NCBI GenBank assembly: GCA_014801985.1
Contig: JAAVDD010000013.1
Location: 6,702 to 70,701 of the forward strand
DNA length: 64,000 bases
DNA from: Bacteroides sp.
GTDB taxonomy: Bacteria; Bacteroidota; Bacteroidia; Bacteroidales; Muribaculaceae
Direction: 5' to 3'
The translations under genes were made by a program, and so were the position numbers. Under the pieces are notes generated by a model. That model searched no databases, was not told where the DNA came from, and saw only the letters and a program-made list of their open reading frames with translations. Positions within the stretch are counted from its first letter, which is position 1, and every line of letters begins with the position of its first letter. Shown in pieces: positions 25,484 through 36,170 of this stretch.

Positions 25484-27517
25484 TCAATATAGTGATACCT
25501 TCAATGCATTATCACGTCTCAGCGAATGAACTGGAATGTTGAGCTTGGATGCTTCTTCGATTAATATGTTTTCACGTTGCTTCCTAATAGAAGAATGAAT
25601 AATTATTTGCTTAGGATTAAAGATTTCTTTAATTCGGGATATATTACCCTTGTATCTACCCGTTATGATGAGATAATCAATATTTGAAGTATTTTTATTT
25701 ATGTTCTTTTTAAGTAAATCAGAATTATTGATACCATTTATATATTTATTTATCTCGAAGAGTGGGTTATGATCTTTCTCCGGAATAGAATCGTAATCCA
25801 ATACTATGATATTATATCGGTTAATTTGATGTAAAGAGAGTGCATTAGAAGGAACATTAATCAATGATTCATTTTTTCCATCGGAAACATTTATTTGAAG
25901 TGCAGGATATGAATTACATATTATAAAGCCCCTCTCCATAATGGGTTCATAAAATACTGTGACTACAATTGAGGAGAGAAGAAGTAGTGCAGAAAGGGAA
26001 TATATCCATATTCTCTTTACTATCAATAAATTTAGTTTCCATACTGAAATGGCCAGCAGAAATACTCCTACAAGCCATAGAAAGACGGAGATAAAAGGTA
26101 CTGAAAGATTTAATACTGTCCCTTCCCCAAAAAATGAAGTTATAGAGACAATAAGATTAAAACAATAATCTATCACTTTAGTAAAAAGCTCTATATGGAA
26201 ACCACACAATTCTAATATCAAGTAGATTATTATTCCGGTTACATAAAAAGGAAGAAAGGGGAGAATGAGTGTATTTGCAGGGAGAAAGAGCGTGGGAAAA
26301 GTTTGAAAATAATATGCCACTACAATCCAGGAAGTGAAGGTAGTGATAAGTGAGGCCAATATCAATGCGGATATATTGTAAAGCTTGGGATGATGGCGAT
26401 GATCGAATGGATTAAATTTTTCTGCAAAAAGAATTAATGAGCTTACACATAAGAAGCTTAACTGAAAACTAATTTCATATAATGCCATAGGATTGAACAG
26501 AAGAATAATGAAACCTGCAAGACATAATGAATTGAAAGCAGTATTTTTCCGCTCTAAAATCAAAGCTATTATGAAAGCAGACGCCATAACACACGCACGA
26601 ATAATTGAAGGCGACATACCCGTGACAAAAACATAAAACCATAGTAGAAGTGCAGTAAGTAAATAACGTAATTTATATTTCCCGAAGAAATTCAATGGGA
26701 AAAGTATAGAAAGAAATATACCTGCTATTATGGCAATATGCATTCCGCTTAATGCCAAAACATGGGCTATTCCTGCATCAGCAAAAGTTTGCCTCATATC
26801 CGGATTAAGATATGCACGATCTCCTGAAAGAATGGTAATGATAAAATCCCTCGTGCTTCTTTGAAGGGATTGCTTTTCAATGAAAGCGATAATATCATCT
26901 CTTATTCCTTTTGAAATACCCTCGACATAGAATCTATCGTGTCCAATTTTACTTATATTTCCTCCGGTAACTCGAATATTATAATATATACCTTGTTTCG
27001 CTTTCACTTCTGCATAACCATTGCGGAATGAATTGGGAGAGTCTTCTATTTTACGCAAACTATTGGCAGGAAAAACGATAATGTCACCTTCCGTCACTGA
27101 TACAGCATCAGAATAACAGTCAATCTTGAAATTGGAGTAATCCTTTCTAAATCCTCTTTTATCATATAAAGATTGGATTTCAATTGTCAGCTGATCGCCC
27201 GATGTGCGGTTACGGATATCCGTAACCTTTCCTTCGGCAATCACGCTCTCCTTAATCTCTTTTGTCTGCGGCTGATAGGGTAGAGACAAATTACCTCCGA
27301 TTATTCCAATACCTAAAAAGAAGAGGAATAACCAAAAATAATGATAATTGTAATATCGAAATGCCTTAACTGGATTTCGTCCAACATAGGTAAGATAATA
27401 ATATATAAATGAGCCTAATACAACAATCGATACTCCTCCCCATAGTCCTACACCCATGAAAGCGAGAATAATTCCGCATCCAAGGGAAAGAAAGGGGAAG
27501 AGCATCGGTGCGTTCAC
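25484..27517 (-). CDS. comEC: ComEC/Rec2 family DNA-uptake channel protein
   Basis: A 677-residue polytopic inner-membrane protein. N-terminal membrane helices precede a DUF4131/OB-fold-like region (about residues 55-200). The Competence domain follows with its signature GIAHVLALSGMHIAIIAGIF (about 248-267) and PSIIRACVMA. The C-terminal part after the last helix (about 560-677) is a shortened beta-lactamase-like segment without an HxHxDH motif, so it is probably not a nuclease. ComEC carries single-stranded DNA across the membrane during natural transformation. It ends an operon with ABC-F, M13 peptidase and aroE. Confidence 0.9.
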   Translation of the reverse strand: MNAPMLFPFLSLGCGIILAFMGVGLWGGVSIVVLGSFIYYYLTYVGRNPVKAFRYYNYHYFWLFLFFLGIGIIGGNLSLPYQPQTKEIKESVIAEGKVTDIRNRTSGDQLTIEIQSLYDKRGFRKDYSNFKIDCYSDAVSVTEGDIIVFPANSLRKIEDSPNSFRNGYAEVKAKQGIYYNIRVTGGNISKIGHDRFYVEGISKGIRDDIIAFIEKQSLQRSTRDFIITILSGDRAYLNPDMRQTFADAGIAHVLALSGMHIAIIAGIFLSILFPLNFFGKYKLRYLLTALLLWFYVFVTGMSPSIIRACVMASAFIIALILERKNTAFNSLCLAGFIILLFNPMALYEISFQLSFLCVSSLILFAEKFNPFDHRHHPKLYNISALILASLITTFTSWIVVAYYFQTFPTLFLPANTLILPFLPFYVTGIIIYLILELCGFHIELFTKVIDYCFNLIVSITSFFGEGTVLNLSVPFISVFLWLVGVFLLAISVWKLNLLIVKRIWIYSLSALLLLSSIVVTVFYEPIMERGFIICNSYPALQINVSDGKNESLINVPSNALSLHQINRYNIIVLDYDSIPEKDHNPLFEINKYINGINNSDLLKKNINKNTSNIDYLIITGRYKGNISRIKEIFNPKQIIIHSSIRKQRENILIEEASKLNIPVHSLRRDNALKVSLY

Positions 27518-27526
27518 AATATTATA

Positions 27527-28276
27527 TTATATAGGTTGACTCCAGATTTCCCAAGCTCGTTCAGCTTGACGATAGAGCATTTCGAGTCCATTCTTAACTC
27601 TGGCACCTCTTTCTTCGGCACGATGCATAAATTCCGTAACTTCCGGATTATATACAAGATCGTAACAGATGTGCAGCGGAGTTAAAAGATGATATGGAAT
27701 CGGAGCACAGGCTTCAACTTTCGGGAACATCCCCAAGGGAGTAGTATTGACAATGAGAAGATTTCTTGTCATTATCTCATTATCAAGGTCATCATATGAT
27801 AAATCCCCCTCTTTAGGTTGTCGAGAAACCAATGTTGTATTGATTCCAAGACCTTTCAAGGCATATACTACTGCCTTCGAGGCGCCTCCAGTACCAAGTA
27901 CAAGAGCATTATTAATATCCTTCCTAAGCAGTGGGTGCAGGGAGTCTGCAAAACCAACATAATCGGAATTATACCCCTTTAAGAATTTTTGACCATTCTC
28001 ATTTTTAATCTTAATTACATTGACTGCTCCTATTTCACTTGCATCTTCAGAAATCTCATCAAGAAAACGCATTACATCTTCTTTGTATGGGATTGTTACA
28101 TTAAGACCCTCCAAATTGTCTATCTTAGAGATTAATGAAGGAAGAGAATTGATATTCCCAATAGGAAAAAGAGAATATTTTGCATCAATTTCTTCTTTTT
28201 CAAATTTTTCAGTGAAGTAGATTTCAGAGAATGAATGTCCTAATGGGAAGCCTATTAAACCATAGTTACTTTTCAT
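27527..28276 (-). CDS. aroE: Shikimate dehydrogenase
   Basis: A 249-residue NADP-dependent enzyme of the chorismate pathway, reducing 3-dehydroshikimate. Motifs: substrate-binding GFPLGHSFSEIYF at the N-terminus, catalytic Lys/Asp pair in VTIPYKED and GYNSDYVGF, nucleotide-binding VLGTGGASKAV (about 128-138) and the C-terminal NGLEMLYRQAERAWEIW. Slightly shorter than the ~270-residue E. coli enzyme but complete. Ten-bp gaps on either side place it within an operon. Confidence 0.95.
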   Translation of the reverse strand: MKSNYGLIGFPLGHSFSEIYFTEKFEKEEIDAKYSLFPIGNINSLPSLISKIDNLEGLNVTIPYKEDVMRFLDEISEDASEIGAVNVIKIKNENGQKFLKGYNSDYVGFADSLHPLLRKDINNALVLGTGGASKAVVYALKGLGINTTLVSRQPKEGDLSYDDLDNEIMTRNLLIVNTTPLGMFPKVEACAPIPYHLLTPLHICYDLVYNPEVTEFMHRAEERGARVKNGLEMLYRQAERAWEIWSQPI

Positions 28277-28286
28277 GTTTATTAGC

Positions 28287-30257
28287 TTACCAAATTAAAA
28301 TTCTGTCCTCTTCCTTGCGATACATAGAATCTCCTTCCTTTATACCAAAGGCTTCAAAGAATGGAGTAAGATTGCGAAGAGTTACATTCACTCTGTTTTT
28401 CCCTAATGAGTGGGGATCTGATTTTGTACGGTCAAGAATTTCGGCTTCCCGAATGTTATCGGCCCAAACATTAGCGTATGATAGATAAAAACGTTGAAGA
28501 GGGGAGAAGCCCTCTATGTCAATGGGTTCATGAGTACGCGAATCGAGGTAGGCAGTCAAAGCAACACGTAATCCTCCTTGATCGGCAATATTTTCACCTA
28601 AAGTGAACCGTCCATTGGCATGAACTCCAGGAGCGACTTCGACTGCATCAAACTGTTCCACAAGTTTATCTGCCAGTGAATTAAACTTCTCAGCATCTGC
28701 CTCTTGCCACCATTCGTTAAGATTACCGTCTTTATCAAACCGTCGACCTGAATCATCAAATCCGTGGGTCATTTCATGACCGATTACTACTCCTATGCCT
28801 CCATAATTCAATGCATCGTCTGCATTCACATCAAAATATGGAGCCTGCAGAATACCAGCAGGGAAACAAACTTCATTTGTGGTGGGATTATAGTAAGCGT
28901 TAACAGTCTGGGGATACATGTGCCATTCCTCTTTATCTACAGGTTTGTCCAGCTTACTGTAATTATCTTTGGCATACCATCTGGAAGCGCGTAAAAGATT
29001 CTCCTGATAACTTAATGAGGGATCGATTTCAATTTCAGAATAATCTTTCCATTTATCCGGATAACCAATTTTCACCTTAAAAGTTGAGAGTTTCTCTTGA
29101 GCCGCAGCTTTTGTTTCCTCGGACATCCAAGAAAGTTGGTCGATATGTTTTCCTAAAGCTTTACGAAGATTCTCCACGAGATCAAGCATATAGCGCTTGT
29201 TCTTTTCAGGAAAATATTTTTCAACATATAATTTTCCAACTGCCTCTCCGAACATTGAGTTAGCAACCCCCATAGCTCTTTTCCATCTTGGCTCCATCTC
29301 CTCCACGCCCGACATAACCTTATTGAATTCAAAAGAGGCTTCATAAAAGTCATCTCCAATTGAGGCTCCGGCACCTTCAATAAGATCAAGAATCATAAGA
29401 TCCTTTTTTTCTCTCTCCGTTAGAGTGGGGAGATAATCATTTAAAAATTCCATGAATTTCGGAGAAACGACATTTGCTTTTTTTATCTGCTCAATTCCAA
29501 TACCTTTAAAATATCTATCCCATTCAATATTGGGGTATTTCTCTTTTATTTCCTCAATAGACATCATATTGTAGCGAGCAAGCGGGTTACGTCTCTCTTC
29601 ACGGGTCATTTTATGATGTGCAAAATCTGTTTCAACTTTGATTAAAGTATTCCACATTCTTTCTTGCACTTCGTGATCATATCCGGTAAGCTCAAGAATG
29701 CGCTTGATATATTTATGATAAGCTGCCAGCACTGCATCATTACGGTCACTTTTTTCGAGATAGTAATCACGGTCACCCAACCCAAGTCCGGCCTCACCAA
29801 TATGCATGACATTCATATTGGAATCGCGCGCGTCAGTTCCTACTCCCGTTCCAAAGAATGGAGAAGCAATCCCATAATGCATCCATGCTAAAATATCGGT
29901 GAAATCCTCATTCTTCATATCCTCCACTTTTTCGATCATTGGAAGAATTGGAGTAACACCTTCTCGATTAATCTTTTCCGCATCCATACCCATTTTGTAT
30001 AGATCACTTACTTTCTGAGCAATTGTACCCTTTTTAGATGCATCAGGATGATTGGAAAGATTCATTATCAATTCCTTCAATTGCTCACGCGCGTTTTCAC
30101 GAAGAAGGTCAAAAGTGCCAAATCTGGCAAATTCACCTTTCAAAGGATGATTTTTCTTCCATCCTCCGCAAGCATACATATAGAAATCCTCTTTGGGATT
30201 AACTGTCATATCAAGGTTCTCCGTGGAGATACCATATTTATTATTGTTTCCTTCCAT
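28287..30257 (-). CDS. M13 family zinc metallopeptidase (neprilysin/PepO-like)
   Basis: A 656-residue zinc endopeptidase. The zinc motif GHEMTHGFDDSGR supplies HExxH, and the third ligand is the Glu of ENIADQGGLRVA. NAYYNPTTNEVCFPAGIL (substrate-binding N-A-Y/F) lies upstream, and the usual C-terminal Cys-Arg-x-Trp region is modified. There is no signal peptide at this start (MEGNNNKYGISTENLD), so it is predicted cytoplasmic, unlike many secreted Bacteroidales homologues. An upstream secreted form is not possible because the ABC-F stop is 9 bp away. Confidence 0.92.
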   Translation of the reverse strand: MEGNNNKYGISTENLDMTVNPKEDFYMYACGGWKKNHPLKGEFARFGTFDLLRENAREQLKELIMNLSNHPDASKKGTIAQKVSDLYKMGMDAEKINREGVTPILPMIEKVEDMKNEDFTDILAWMHYGIASPFFGTGVGTDARDSNMNVMHIGEAGLGLGDRDYYLEKSDRNDAVLAAYHKYIKRILELTGYDHEVQERMWNTLIKVETDFAHHKMTREERRNPLARYNMMSIEEIKEKYPNIEWDRYFKGIGIEQIKKANVVSPKFMEFLNDYLPTLTEREKKDLMILDLIEGAGASIGDDFYEASFEFNKVMSGVEEMEPRWKRAMGVANSMFGEAVGKLYVEKYFPEKNKRYMLDLVENLRKALGKHIDQLSWMSEETKAAAQEKLSTFKVKIGYPDKWKDYSEIEIDPSLSYQENLLRASRWYAKDNYSKLDKPVDKEEWHMYPQTVNAYYNPTTNEVCFPAGILQAPYFDVNADDALNYGGIGVVIGHEMTHGFDDSGRRFDKDGNLNEWWQEADAEKFNSLADKLVEQFDAVEVAPGVHANGRFTLGENIADQGGLRVALTAYLDSRTHEPIDIEGFSPLQRFYLSYANVWADNIREAEILDRTKSDPHSLGKNRVNVTLRNLTPFFEAFGIKEGDSMYRKEEDRILIW

Positions 30258-30266
30258 AATTTTTCC

Positions 30267-32201
30267 TTAAAGTTCGTCAAGTTCCATCTGTGCAATTTCC
30301 CATTTACTCATGGTCTCCTCCAATTGCTTCTGAATTTCGGAATAGGCATTTAACGTATCTGATGAAGCATCTCCGGCAGATATTTTCGCTTCAATTTCCT
30401 TTTGCCTTGTTTCCAATTCCTCAATCTCCCTTTCATACTTCGCCACAGCTTTTTCTGCTTTATTTCTTATCTTGGCAATCTCCTTCTGCTGGGCATAGTT
30501 AGCTTTCCCACTCGACTCGGTTGTCGGTTCATCTTGGATTCCGTTCTTATTCTGATTTGTAGGATGTGATGACAATTCCAATTGATTCAGATTCTCAAGA
30601 TTCTTCTTCCGGAGGAAATCATATATTCCCCCAAGATTTTCCCGAACCTTCCCTCCACCGAATTCATAGACTTTATCTACCAGACCGTCAAGAAAGAATC
30701 GATCATGACTAACCACAATAACAGTCCCGTTAAAATCCTTTATGGCACTTTTAAGAATATCTTTTGTACGCATATCGAGATGATTGGTAGGCTCATCAAG
30801 TATCAGGAAATTGACAGGCTCTAATAAGAGTTTTATCATTGCAAGACGTGTTTTTTCACCTCCGGATAGAACTTTCACTTTCTTATCGGAAGCTTCACCG
30901 CCAAACATGAATGCCCCTAAGATATCTCTTATTTTGGTTCGGATGTCTCCGGTTGCTACGTTATCGATAGTTTCAAAAACAGTAAGGTTTTCATCAAGAA
31001 GTTGAGCTTGATTCTGGGCGAAATAACCAATTTTGACATTATGGCCTACCTTAAGATTTCCATCAAAAGGAATCTGATTCATTATACATTTTACCAGGGT
31101 AGATTTTCCTTCACCATTTTTCCCGACAAATGCTACTTTTTCACCCCTGCGAATAGTCATTTCCACTCCATTGAAAACATTGTGCGTGCCATAGGTTTTC
31201 GAAAGATTTTCCGTAATCAAAGGATAATCACCGGATCTTTCTGCAGGAGGAAATTTCAAACGTAAGCGTGAATTGTCAACTTCGTCAACCTCAATAGGGA
31301 TTATTTTCTCCAATTGTTTTATCCTACTTTGAACCTGAATGGCTTTAGTGGCTTGATAACGGAATCTTTCAATAAAATCCTTAATATCAGCAATCTGTTT
31401 TTGCTGATTTTCGTAAGCGCGTTTTTGTTGTTCCACTCGCTCTTCCCGAAGTTCAACAAATTTTGAATAATTCACCTTGTAATCGTATGCTTTACCACAT
31501 GAGATTTCAATGGTCCTTTTTGTTACATTATCCAAAAATGCCCTGTCATGACTTACCAATACCACAGCCTTTGCCTTTGTCTGCATAAAATTCTCAAGCC
31601 ATTGTATTGATTCAATGTCAAGATGGTTGGTCGGCTCGTCAAGAAGAAGTACATCAGGTTGTTGAAGTAGAATCTTGGCCAATTCAATACGCATTCTCCA
31701 GCCACCGGAGAACTCTGAGGTGGGACGATTGAAGTCGTCTCGCGAAAAACCAAGTCCGATGAGGGTACGTTCTATTTCAGAATCCATGTTCGCCCCATCT
31801 TCAATTGCAATCCGATCATTCAGAAATTCGAGATGTTCAATCAGTTTTGAATAACTTTCTGATTCGTAATCGTCACGTGTGCAAAGCTCTTGATTGATTT
31901 TTTCAATCTCCTCTTTTAAAGCAGTAAGATGACAAAAGGCTTTACGTGTTTCTTCAATAAGTGTAGTTTGATCGGCAATCTCCATCTGCTGAGGAAGATA
32001 ACCTATAGTCACATCATTGGGTACACTCAGATTGCCGGAAGTGGGACTCTGCAGGCCGGCTAATATTTTTAAAAGGGTAGACTTGCCGGCTCCATTTTTC
32101 CCGACAAGTGCAATCTTATCATTCTTGTTAATGACAAAACTGATATCGTCGAATAGGGGACGAGCGGAAAATTCCACACCTATGTTATTTATTGAAATCA
32201 T
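30267..32201 (-). CDS. ABC-F family ATP-binding protein
   Basis: A 644-residue soluble protein with two ABC ATPase domains and no membrane part. Walker A motifs are GKNGAGKSTLLK and GKNGEGKSTLVK; signatures are SGGWR and SGGEKTR; each is followed by LLLDEPTNHLD or LILDEPTNHLD. A C-terminal coiled coil (AEKAVAKYEREIEELETRQKEIEAK) is Uup-like. ABC-F proteins act on the ribosome to relieve stalling or give antibiotic protection. I chose the ATG at 32201 (MISINNIGVEF): the longer frame begins at a TTG upstream of the groEL terminator hairpin and would have to be translated through it. Confidence 0.9.
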   Translation of the reverse strand: MISINNIGVEFSARPLFDDISFVINKNDKIALVGKNGAGKSTLLKILAGLQSPTSGNLSVPNDVTIGYLPQQMEIADQTTLIEETRKAFCHLTALKEEIEKINQELCTRDDYESESYSKLIEHLEFLNDRIAIEDGANMDSEIERTLIGLGFSRDDFNRPTSEFSGGWRMRIELAKILLQQPDVLLLDEPTNHLDIESIQWLENFMQTKAKAVVLVSHDRAFLDNVTKRTIEISCGKAYDYKVNYSKFVELREERVEQQKRAYENQQKQIADIKDFIERFRYQATKAIQVQSRIKQLEKIIPIEVDEVDNSRLRLKFPPAERSGDYPLITENLSKTYGTHNVFNGVEMTIRRGEKVAFVGKNGEGKSTLVKCIMNQIPFDGNLKVGHNVKIGYFAQNQAQLLDENLTVFETIDNVATGDIRTKIRDILGAFMFGGEASDKKVKVLSGGEKTRLAMIKLLLEPVNFLILDEPTNHLDMRTKDILKSAIKDFNGTVIVVSHDRFFLDGLVDKVYEFGGGKVRENLGGIYDFLRKKNLENLNQLELSSHPTNQNKNGIQDEPTTESSGKANYAQQKEIAKIRNKAEKAVAKYEREIEELETRQKEIEAKISAGDASSDTLNAYSEIQKQLEETMSKWEIAQMELDEL

Positions 32202-32205
32202 AAGG

Positions 32206-32237
32206 CAAATATAGCGAAAAAAACGCAGATGAGAAAA
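32206..32237 (-). promoter_or_regulatory. Candidate ABC-F operon promoter overlapping the groEL terminator
   Basis: Minus strand: TATATTTG at 32206-32213 is a full -7 match. TTTT at 32234-32237, which is the loop of the groEL terminator, lies exactly 20 nt upstream. The -7 box ends 4 bp before the ABC-F ATG, so initiation would fall at or beside the start codon. Confidence 0.55.
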
Positions 32238-32249
32238 CTCATCTGCGTT
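32213..32249 (-). terminator. Terminator of groES-groEL
   Basis: A 12-bp perfect stem: AACGCAGATGAG (32222-32233) with CTCATCTGCGTT (32238-32249), tetraloop AAAA/TTTT. On the minus strand a run of T residues follows. It lies 23 bp after the groEL stop. Confidence 0.88.
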
Positions 32250-32272
32250 CAATATGTTTAAATGAACGATTT

Positions 32273-33916
<1,644 letters not shown>

Positions 33917-33972
33917 TTAGAGATTTCTCTCTTTTATTCATTTTATAATATAACCAAATCCCCCTTACTTCC

Positions 33973-34245
33973 TTATTCTACAACTGCGAGCACATCGCTT
34001 TGGCGCATCATAAGATATTTTACGCCTTCAAATTCGATTTCTGTGCCGGAATATTTACCATAGAGCACAACATCACCCTCTTTGAGAATCATCTCCTCAT
34101 CCTTTGTGCCATTGCCGACGGCAACAACCTTACCTTTCAAGGGTTTCTCTTTTGCAGAATCAGGTATGATGATACCTGCCATTGTCACTTCTTCAGCAGC
34201 TGTCGGTTCGATAAGAACTCTGTCTGATAAAGGTTTTATATTCAT
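33973..34245 (-). CDS. groES: 10-kDa co-chaperonin GroES
   Basis: A 90-residue co-chaperonin forming the heptameric lid for GroEL. It starts MNIKPLSDRVLIEP, has the mobile loop EEVTMAGIIIPDSAKEKP (about residues 18-35), then GDVVLYGKYSGTEIE. groEL begins 62 bp downstream. No CIRCE inverted repeat is visible in the upstream region, so HrcA control is not indicated. Confidence 0.97.
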   Translation of the reverse strand: MNIKPLSDRVLIEPTAAEEVTMAGIIIPDSAKEKPLKGKVVAVGNGTKDEEMILKEGDVVLYGKYSGTEIEFEGVKYLMMRQSDVLAVVE

Positions 34246-34352
34246 AATGTTCTATATTATTTAGAGTTTTCTATGTTATTTCTATCGTTTTTATATTTTA
34301 CAAATCCCATGCCAAATTTCAGATATATTTCTTTTTTACATAATAGATTTAC

Positions 34353-34391
34353 AAAAATAGGCAGGGGATGAATTAAATCATCTCCTACCTA
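34353..34391 (-). terminator. Terminator of the alpha-amylase gene
   Basis: Minus-strand transcript: a 14-nt stem formed by 34378-34391 and 34358-34371, with one G-U pair and one A-C mismatch and a 6-nt loop, followed by TTTTTG. It lies about 30 bp after the amylase stop, before groES. Confidence 0.75.
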
Positions 34392-34421
34392 TAAAACAAG
34401 TGAGGACTAAAATAGTTTGGA

Positions 34422-35852
34422 TTATTTCTTCTGGAGAATGTATGTGCGATGTGGTGCGGCTATACCGGTGAGACGACCGTTTTTCACCTTGAATTCCTTA
34501 TTATACACTACATCTTTATACGTTCCATTGGGTAGTCCCGTGGGCAGGTCAACAGAATTAGCTGAATTATTGATATTCACAATAGCAGCACCTTTATTAC
34601 CACGATTCACCACAAGAACCTGACCATTCGGAGAAATCTGTATATTCTCCTTCTGCCCATCCATAGCGATACGGAATTTGTTGACGGCCACAACTTCAGG
34701 ATGGAAGAATTCATCGTTTCCACGAGCGCCTAACACATTGTCGCCCCAATACGCCTGACGAGTAGAACCGGCAGGACGGCTAAAAAATAGGGGAGTGCCA
34801 TTCTGACGGGCAGTCAGGAATACCCAGCCAGTACGTATTTGATCATCTGTAAGATGTGCAGATTCGTGCGCATTTGCATAGGTGTCATGGCTCTCAACCC
34901 ATGTAGTAAGGAATTCGGGTGCGGAAGTATGATGCCAGTTAATTAGATCAAGACCCTTTACAGATTGCTTTTCGAGCGCTTCTCTAAGAACATGACCATA
35001 TCCGGAAGCTGTCTGACCAAAATAATCAGCATATTCAGCCTCAGGTACATTTCTATCTTGAAGCACCTCACCATAAACGAATAAAGAATCGTAGGGAACA
35101 GCAAGCTTTACACCACCTACTGATTTTCTTCCGGTTGCAACATCCCAGAAGTCATTTTCCTTAACTCCGGCAGCAGTATCTACAGGATCTGAATGCACAC
35201 CTATATGCTTTGCTGTATCGTATCTGAAACCTTTCACTCCAAGACCGAGAAGATCATTTACGAATTCCATGTAATATTTCTGGAATTTGGGATTCTCGGT
35301 ATTTACATCGGGCAGACCGCCTGAACCCCAGAGGGTGCACTGAAGACGATCGTTATAATCTCTCACAGGGAGTAGACCTTCAGTGTGATACATCTTGTCA
35401 CGACCACCAACAGCCTTATAAAAGTCTTCTGAAACTGCATCCACATCAAAAGCAGTATGGTTAGGAAGCACGTCAACTATTACTTTGACATTATACTTTG
35501 CGGCAGAATCCATCATGGCCTTCATCTGGTCACGGTCGCCAAGTATATTATTGCCGATTTTCCAATCAGTGGGCTGATAATAATAATACCAGTTTCCTTC
35601 ATTTTCATCGAAAATCTTTTTTCCACTCCCTTCGGGTGCATAGCAGTTCTGTACTGGGGAGGTTTGGATCATTGTAAAACCTGCATCGGCGATTTTCTTC
35701 ATGTTCTCTCCGATAGTAGGGAAGTTCCAACTCCAAACATGGAGAATCGATTCCGTGTTGACAGCATTGGGATTAACTGTCACCCTGTCTTTTGCCAATC
35801 CTGGCAAAACAGGAAGAAAAAGCACCGGAAGGATTAATAAGTTTTTTTTCAT
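34422..35852 (-). CDS. Secreted alpha-amylase family glycoside hydrolase (GH13)
   Basis: A 476-residue protein with a signal peptide (MKKNLLILPVLFLPVLPGLAK). The four GH13 regions are seen in order: VDVLPNHTAF (region I), GFRYDTAKHI with the nucleophile Asp (II), VYGEVLQ with the acid/base Glu (III) and WVESHDTYAN with the third Asp (IV). A short beta-sheet domain ends the protein. It should cleave alpha-1,4-glucan such as starch or glycogen outside the cytoplasm. No SusC/SusD pair is adjacent, so it is not in a polysaccharide-utilisation locus here. Single-gene unit with its own promoter and terminator. Confidence 0.92.
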   Translation of the reverse strand: MKKNLLILPVLFLPVLPGLAKDRVTVNPNAVNTESILHVWSWNFPTIGENMKKIADAGFTMIQTSPVQNCYAPEGSGKKIFDENEGNWYYYYQPTDWKIGNNILGDRDQMKAMMDSAAKYNVKVIVDVLPNHTAFDVDAVSEDFYKAVGGRDKMYHTEGLLPVRDYNDRLQCTLWGSGGLPDVNTENPKFQKYYMEFVNDLLGLGVKGFRYDTAKHIGVHSDPVDTAAGVKENDFWDVATGRKSVGGVKLAVPYDSLFVYGEVLQDRNVPEAEYADYFGQTASGYGHVLREALEKQSVKGLDLINWHHTSAPEFLTTWVESHDTYANAHESAHLTDDQIRTGWVFLTARQNGTPLFFSRPAGSTRQAYWGDNVLGARGNDEFFHPEVVAVNKFRIAMDGQKENIQISPNGQVLVVNRGNKGAAIVNINNSANSVDLPTGLPNGTYKDVVYNKEFKVKNGRLTGIAAPHRTYILQKK

Positions 35853-35949
35853 GTCTAAAATTTTAGATTATTTTTTAGTTAAGCTTGTTAGCACTCATCT
35901 CATTATGTAATAATAAGAGGTGACAATCATCTTATTTTTTACAACAATG

Positions 35950-35981
35950 TAAAGATAAATCTTTTTTATCGATTAAACAAA
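35950..35981 (-). promoter_or_regulatory. Candidate alpha-amylase promoter
   Basis: Minus strand: TTTG at 35978-35981, 20-nt spacer, TATCTTTA at 35950-35957 (7 of 8 to the -7 consensus). Expected leader about 90 nt. Confidence 0.6.
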
Positions 35982-36085
35982 TTTTTTTCTATTAACTTAA
36001 AAATTACTTTAAGTTTTGCACACATATTTTATTGATGTGCCAATTCCTAAATATTTTTAAAATACTGATTCATAATAAGGAAAAA

Positions 36086-36117
36086 TTTGGAAAAGTTTAA
36101 AGTAAATTCTAACTTTG
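36086..36117 (+). promoter_or_regulatory. Promoter of the NlpC/P60 gene
   Basis: TTTG at 36086-36089, exactly 20 nt spacer, TAACTTTG at 36110-36117; both elements are full consensus matches. Leader of about 48 nt to the ATG at 36171. Confidence 0.85.
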
Positions 36118-36170
36118 CAACCAGAAAAATCCCCGAGAGGAGGACTTACTAAACAACAATAACAACAACA

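Larger units (their letters stand above)
35853..36170. other. Divergent intergenic region between alpha-amylase and NlpC/P60 genes
   Basis: 318 bp, AT-rich. It holds one promoter on each strand (listed separately) and no open frame worth calling. The leader of the + strand gene ends in a CAA-rich stretch (AACAACAATAACAACAACA) instead of a Shine-Dalgarno sequence. Confidence 0.7.

Noticed and set aside
32202-32252. 17-residue N-terminal extension of the ABC-F protein
   Set aside because: It starts with TTG, would be translated through the groEL terminator hairpin, and the residues precede the normal family start MISINN.
34246-34352. CIRCE-type operator upstream of groES
   Set aside because: No TTAGCACTC-N9-GAGTGCTAA repeat is present. 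(GTTAGCACTC near 35888 lies upstream of the amylase gene and has no partner arm.)
34352-34359. Minus-strand TATTTTTG as a groES promoter -7 box
   Set aside because: It matches the consensus but is the T-run of the amylase terminator hairpin, and no -33 element lies at 19-21 nt.
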